This document shows positions 34,088 to 36,911 of a DNA stretch of 36,911 bases, in pieces. Under the pieces are notes generated by a model. It saw only the letters and a program-made list of their open reading frames with translations. It made no database searches and was not told the DNA's origin. A program made the position numbers and the translations under genes. Source of the DNA: an uncultured Sediminibacterium sp. (lineage in GTDB: Bacteria > Bacteroidota > Bacteroidia > Chitinophagales > Chitinophagaceae). The stretch is from contig CALDSE010000036.1 of the NCBI GenBank assembly GCA_937911175.1, positions 1 to 36,911 of the forward strand, in the 5' to 3' direction. Each line of letters starts with the position of its first letter. Positions within the stretch are counted from its first letter, which is position 1.

Positions 34088-35380
34088 ATGGAAACTTACG
34101 GTAAAATTTTATTGATTGCCATGCCTGCCTTTTTGTTATTGGTATTATTTGAAAAGTGGTATGGATGGAAGAAAGGCTTTGAAACAGTAAATACCTTGGA
34201 CATGATTTCAAGTTTAAGTTCAGGGGTGACTAATTCTACCAAGGATGTATTGGGTTTAAGTATTGTCATTTTAAGTTATGGCTGGTTTGTAGATCATTTA
34301 GCCATTATGCATGTACAAAATAGTATTTGGTTGTATATCATTGCCTTTATCTCTTTAGATTTTGCAGGTTACTGGGTGCACCGTTTAGCACATAGCTATA
34401 ATTTTTTCTGGAACAACCATATAGTACATCATAGCAGTGAAGAATATAATTTAGCCTGTGCTTTAAGACAAAGCATTTCTGTTATATTCAGAATTTATAC
34501 ATTCTTATTAATTCCTGCTGCCTTATTTGGTGTGCCTGCCAATGTAATTGCAGTGGTAGCTCCATTACATTTATTTGCACAATTCTGGTACCATACAAGA
34601 CATATTAAAACGATGGGTTGGTTGGAGCATATTATTGTAACGCCTTCGCACCATAGAGTACACCATGCTATTAATCCAGAATACTTAGATAAAAACTATG
34701 GTCAGATATTTATTATTTGGGATAAATTATTTGGTACTTATGTGCAAGAACAAGACAGTATACCTGCAGTCTATGGTATTACCCGACCTGTTCAAACCTG
34801 GAACCCCATTAAAATTAATTTCATGCATTTGTGGTTGCTAGTTCAAGATGCATGGCGTACTAAAAATTGGAAAGATAAATTCACCATTTGGTTCCAACCT
34901 TTAGGCTGGCGCCCTGCAGATGTAATTGACAATTACCCAATAGATAAAATAAAGGATGTGTACCATTTTGAAAAGTATAATACACCTGCCTCCCCTGCTT
35001 TGAAATTGTATTTATGGATACAACTTTTTTGTATGCTTTTATTAGTAAGTTATTTATATGGAAATATTGCCAGCATTGGCCCTAACAATATATTTATTTA
35101 TGGCGCTTTTATATTTGTTCAAGTATATGCACTTACTGAATTGATGGATAGAAATAAAAATGCTTGGATAATTGAAGGCGTAAAAAATATACTTTGTGTT
35201 TACTGGATAGTTACTAGTGGTGATTGGTTTGGATCTAATCAATTATCTACTTCTATCGGACCTGCTGCTATTGTTTATTTTATAGCAAGCGCAGTGGCGG
35301 TTTATTATTTTTCTACTATTGAAAAAATTGGAAAAATGAAGCAGGTAAGTACCACCGCTAAATTATTTATTCAGGACTAA
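34088..35380 (+). CDS. Fatty acid hydroxylase/sterol desaturase family protein, alkylglycerol monooxygenase-like
   Basis: A 430-residue membrane di-iron enzyme. Histidine clusters are HRLAH (98-102), HIVHH (111-115) and HHRVHH (188-193), plus nearby His161, His169 and His172. Four or five helices lie before residue 170, and three or four more at about 320-420. The long second membrane half is the layout of alkylglycerol monooxygenase (TMEM195) rather than of short sterol desaturases (family knowledge). Substrate unproven; hydroxylation of a lipid is inferred. The longest frame begins at a TTG (34046), but the ATG at 34088 gives the normal METYGKILL start and sits four bases after an AATTTTTG -7-like box. 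It interrupts the hydroxyproline genes. Confidence 0.82.
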   Translation: METYGKILLIAMPAFLLLVLFEKWYGWKKGFETVNTLDMISSLSSGVTNSTKDVLGLSIVILSYGWFVDHLAIMHVQNSIWLYIIAFISLDFAGYWVHRLAHSYNFFWNNHIVHHSSEEYNLACALRQSISVIFRIYTFLLIPAALFGVPANVIAVVAPLHLFAQFWYHTRHIKTMGWLEHIIVTPSHHRVHHAINPEYLDKNYGQIFIIWDKLFGTYVQEQDSIPAVYGITRPVQTWNPIKINFMHLWLLVQDAWRTKNWKDKFTIWFQPLGWRPADVIDNYPIDKIKDVYHFEKYNTPASPALKLYLWIQLFCMLLLVSYLYGNIASIGPNNIFIYGAFIFVQVYALTELMDRNKNAWIIEGVKNILCVYWIVTSGDWFGSNQLSTSIGPAAIVYFIASAVAVYYFSTIEKIGKMKQVSTTAKLFIQD

Positions 35381-35406
35381 GCTATAGACTAACTTATAAA
35401 ATATAT

Positions 35407-35440
35407 AAGACTAGTTTAGAAAAATTCTACTAGTCTTTAT
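35407..35440. terminator. Two-way terminator hairpin
   Basis: AAGACTAGT (35407-35415) pairs with ACTAGTCTT (35429-35437). After a two-base bulge, AGAA (35418-35421) pairs with TTCT (35425-35428) around an AAA loop. T-rich sequence follows on the plus strand, and an A-rich tract precedes it for the minus strand. It lies between the convergent hydroxylase and aldehyde dehydrogenase genes. Confidence 0.65.
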
Positions 35441-35446
35441 TTCTAG

Positions 35447-35477
35447 ATTATTTAGTTTAGTTAGTTTATTTAGTTAG
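35447..35477. repeat. Short TTTAG/TTAG tandem array
   Basis: Six imperfect units built from TTTAG, TTAG and TTTA run from about 35451 to 35477, directly after the terminator hairpin and overlapping the stop codon of the aldehyde dehydrogenase gene. Probably slipped-strand low-complexity sequence. Confidence 0.5.
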
Positions 35478-36911
35478 ATAACTTCATCTTTACTAAGTGC
35501 GCCATTGATATTTCTCCAAATACCTAATGCATTATTATTCTGCAGTGCTAATGGCAGTAAATGATTCGACCAGTTTTGAAAAGAAATAGGTCTTAACCAT
35601 CTTTTAGCTGCATTTACACCTACTGCTGTAAACCTACTATCGGTAGTGGCCGGATAAGGACCCCCGTGCACCATACTATCACAAACTTCCACACCGGTAG
35701 GCACTCCGTTTAATAATACACGGCCTGCAATACTTAAAGACATATTTAATAGCTCAGGCGTATTTGCAAAGTCAATATCGGTTCCCATAATTGTAGTAGA
35801 TATTTGCCCTTTAATACTTTTCCAAACTTCTTTTAATTCGTTCATGGAATTACATTGTACTAGTATGGAATAAGGACCAAATACTTCTTCTGCTAAATCG
35901 GGATTGCTTAAAAATGTTTTGGCATCCACAGTAGTTAAAACCGGATACCCATTATTAGAGCTAGGTGTATTTTTTGTTAAACTTGTTATTCCTTTTTGCG
36001 CTAGTGCATGAGCGCTATTTTTTAAATAAGCTGCCTCTATGCCTGCATGCAACATAGCAGAAGGTGCAATTGAATTCATTTCAGTGGCTAGTGTATTGGC
36101 AAAAGTGTTCAAGGCTTCACTTTTTATACCTACTAATATACCCGGGTTCGTGCAAAACTGCCCCATACCTAAAGTAATAGAGCCTGCATAATTTTTTGCA
36201 ATTGTTTCTGCATTTTTTTCAACTGCATCTTGCAATAAAATAACCGGGTTCACAGAACCCATTTCTGCAAAAACTGGAATTGGGTTTTTTCTAGAGCTTG
36301 CATAATCTAATAATGCGCGGCCTCCTGTTCTTGAACCCGTAAAACCAACTGCATATATATTATCATCTTGCACTAAGGCTTTTCCTGATTCAAAACTAGT
36401 ATCTGTTACATGCTGAAAAACATTTGCTGGCATTTGAGTAGTTATTGCTGCTTGCATAATGGCTGCTGCCACCATACTTGATGTAGCTAAATGTGCGGGA
36501 TGCGCTTTTACAATAACAGAACAACCCACCGCTAGTGCACTAGCCGTGTCTCCACCTGCAGTTGAATATGCAAAAGGAAAATTACTGGCACCAAAAACCA
36601 CCACGGGGCCAATAGGATGCATCATTTTACGAATGTCTGGCTTAGGAGGTGTTTTAGTAGGAATAGCAGTATCAATACTTGCCTCCACATAATTACCTTC
36701 TTTTAACATAGTTGCAAACATGCGTAATTGAAAACAAGTTCTGGCTCTTTCACCTGTTAAACGAGGCAGGGGTAAATTAGTTTCTTTATTGGCTTGCTCT
36801 AATAAAGCGTCGCCTAAGGCTTCTATATTAGTTGCAATGGTTTCTAAAAAATGAGCTCTTTGCACAGGTGTGGTAAAAGCATACTGCTCGAATGCGGTGC
36901 CTGCCTTTTTA
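35474..36911 (-). CDS. Aldehyde dehydrogenase, alpha-ketoglutarate semialdehyde type (5' end outside window)
   Basis: 479 codons are visible, and the frame stays open to the window edge. The reading frame upstream of the GTG at 36865 encodes an AFEQYAFT-type segment typical of the family N-terminus, so that GTG is not the start. GASNFPFAYSTAGGDTASAL with VVKAHPAHLATSS-like residues defines the NAD(P) and substrate region. The catalytic Glu (FAEMGS, codon 36263-36265) and Cys (GQFCTNPG, codon 36152-36154) are intact. These motifs match 2,5-dioxovalerate (alpha-ketoglutarate semialdehyde) dehydrogenases. The product, 2-oxoglutarate, is the end of hydroxyproline, arabinose or glucarate breakdown; the neighbours favour hydroxyproline. 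Confidence 0.88.
   Translation of the reverse strand, partial: KKAGTAFEQYAFTTPVQRAHFLETIATNIEALGDALLEQANKETNLPLPRLTGERARTCFQLRMFATMLKEGNYVEASIDTAIPTKTPPKPDIRKMMHPIGPVVVFGASNFPFAYSTAGGDTASALAVGCSVIVKAHPAHLATSSMVAAAIMQAAITTQMPANVFQHVTDTSFESGKALVQDDNIYAVGFTGSRTGGRALLDYASSRKNPIPVFAEMGSVNPVILLQDAVEKNAETIAKNYAGSITLGMGQFCTNPGILVGIKSEALNTFANTLATEMNSIAPSAMLHAGIEAAYLKNSAHALAQKGITSLTKNTPSSNNGYPVLTTVDAKTFLSNPDLAEEVFGPYSILVQCNSMNELKEVWKSIKGQISTTIMGTDIDFANTPELLNMSLSIAGRVLLNGVPTGVEVCDSMVHGGPYPATTDSRFTAVGVNAAKRWLRPISFQNWSNHLLPLALQNNNALGIWRNINGALSKDEVI

Noticed and set aside
35474..36865. Aldehyde dehydrogenase starting at a GTG at 36865
   Set aside because: The frame is open to the window edge and the codons before the GTG encode conserved family residues, so the gene is simply cut by the window.
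1..36911. CRISPR array, tRNA/rRNA, transposase, integrase, toxin-antitoxin or phage-defence genes
   Set aside because: No repeat-spacer pattern, cloverleaf in the gaps, or coding sequence with such motifs was seen on either strand.

Overview
The window is an ordinary chromosomal stretch from a low-GC member of the Bacteroidota, most likely Chitinophagaceae or a close relative (inference). Supporting signs are TAnnTTTG (-7) promoter boxes in front of many genes, very weak Shine-Dalgarno sites, a bacillithiol gene (bshC), a futalosine-type menaquinone gene (mqnA), a YfhO-type membrane protein and secreted glycosidases. About 36 genes are packed tightly. The longest gap without a gene is about 210 bases (20635-20845). 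No tRNA, rRNA, CRISPR array, insertion sequence, prophage or known defence system was seen.

Layout. 1-2.6 kb: end of a uridine phosphorylase gene, dapF (lysine/peptidoglycan), a Nudix hydrolase, a queuosine-precursor transporter and a small membrane protein. 2.65-11.3 kb: a cell-surface glycan block with a YfhO-like membrane protein, four family-2 glycosyltransferases (one reversed), a probable metal-dependent sugar O-methyltransferase and a Wzx-like flippase. Its middle is visibly more AT-rich than the housekeeping flanks. 11.3-20.6 kb: housekeeping genes, namely a methyltransferase, mqnA, purB, a DnaQ-like exonuclease, valS, a GNAT acetyltransferase, a 3D-domain protein, an Lrp/AsnC regulator and, divergent from it, ahcY with the best promoter and best terminator of the window. 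20.8-25.5 kb: a secreted GH20 hexosaminidase, an Omp85-like outer-membrane barrel protein with one apparent POTRA domain, and a two-part protein with a DUF2452/C1orf50-like C-terminus. 25.5-29.9 kb: a UbiD-family decarboxylase diverging from a pdxJ-GH29 fucosidase-purE run. 30-36.9 kb: bshC plus three genes that together read as trans-4-hydroxy-L-proline catabolism (two-cysteine epimerase, FAD-dependent D-amino-acid oxidase-type dehydrogenase, alpha-ketoglutarate semialdehyde dehydrogenase). An alkylglycerol-monooxygenase-like membrane hydroxylase gene on the opposite strand interrupts them.

I found no clearly new multi-gene system. The items most worth a second look are the two-domain DUF2452 protein, the single-POTRA barrel protein next to GH20, the overlapping face-to-face promoters between ubiD and pdxJ, the interrupted hydroxyproline locus, and three convergent gene pairs that share their stop codons. 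Several starts needed correction: ahcY, pdxJ, purE and the desaturase-family gene begin later than the longest open frame, and mqnA and one glycosyltransferase appear to use TTG.
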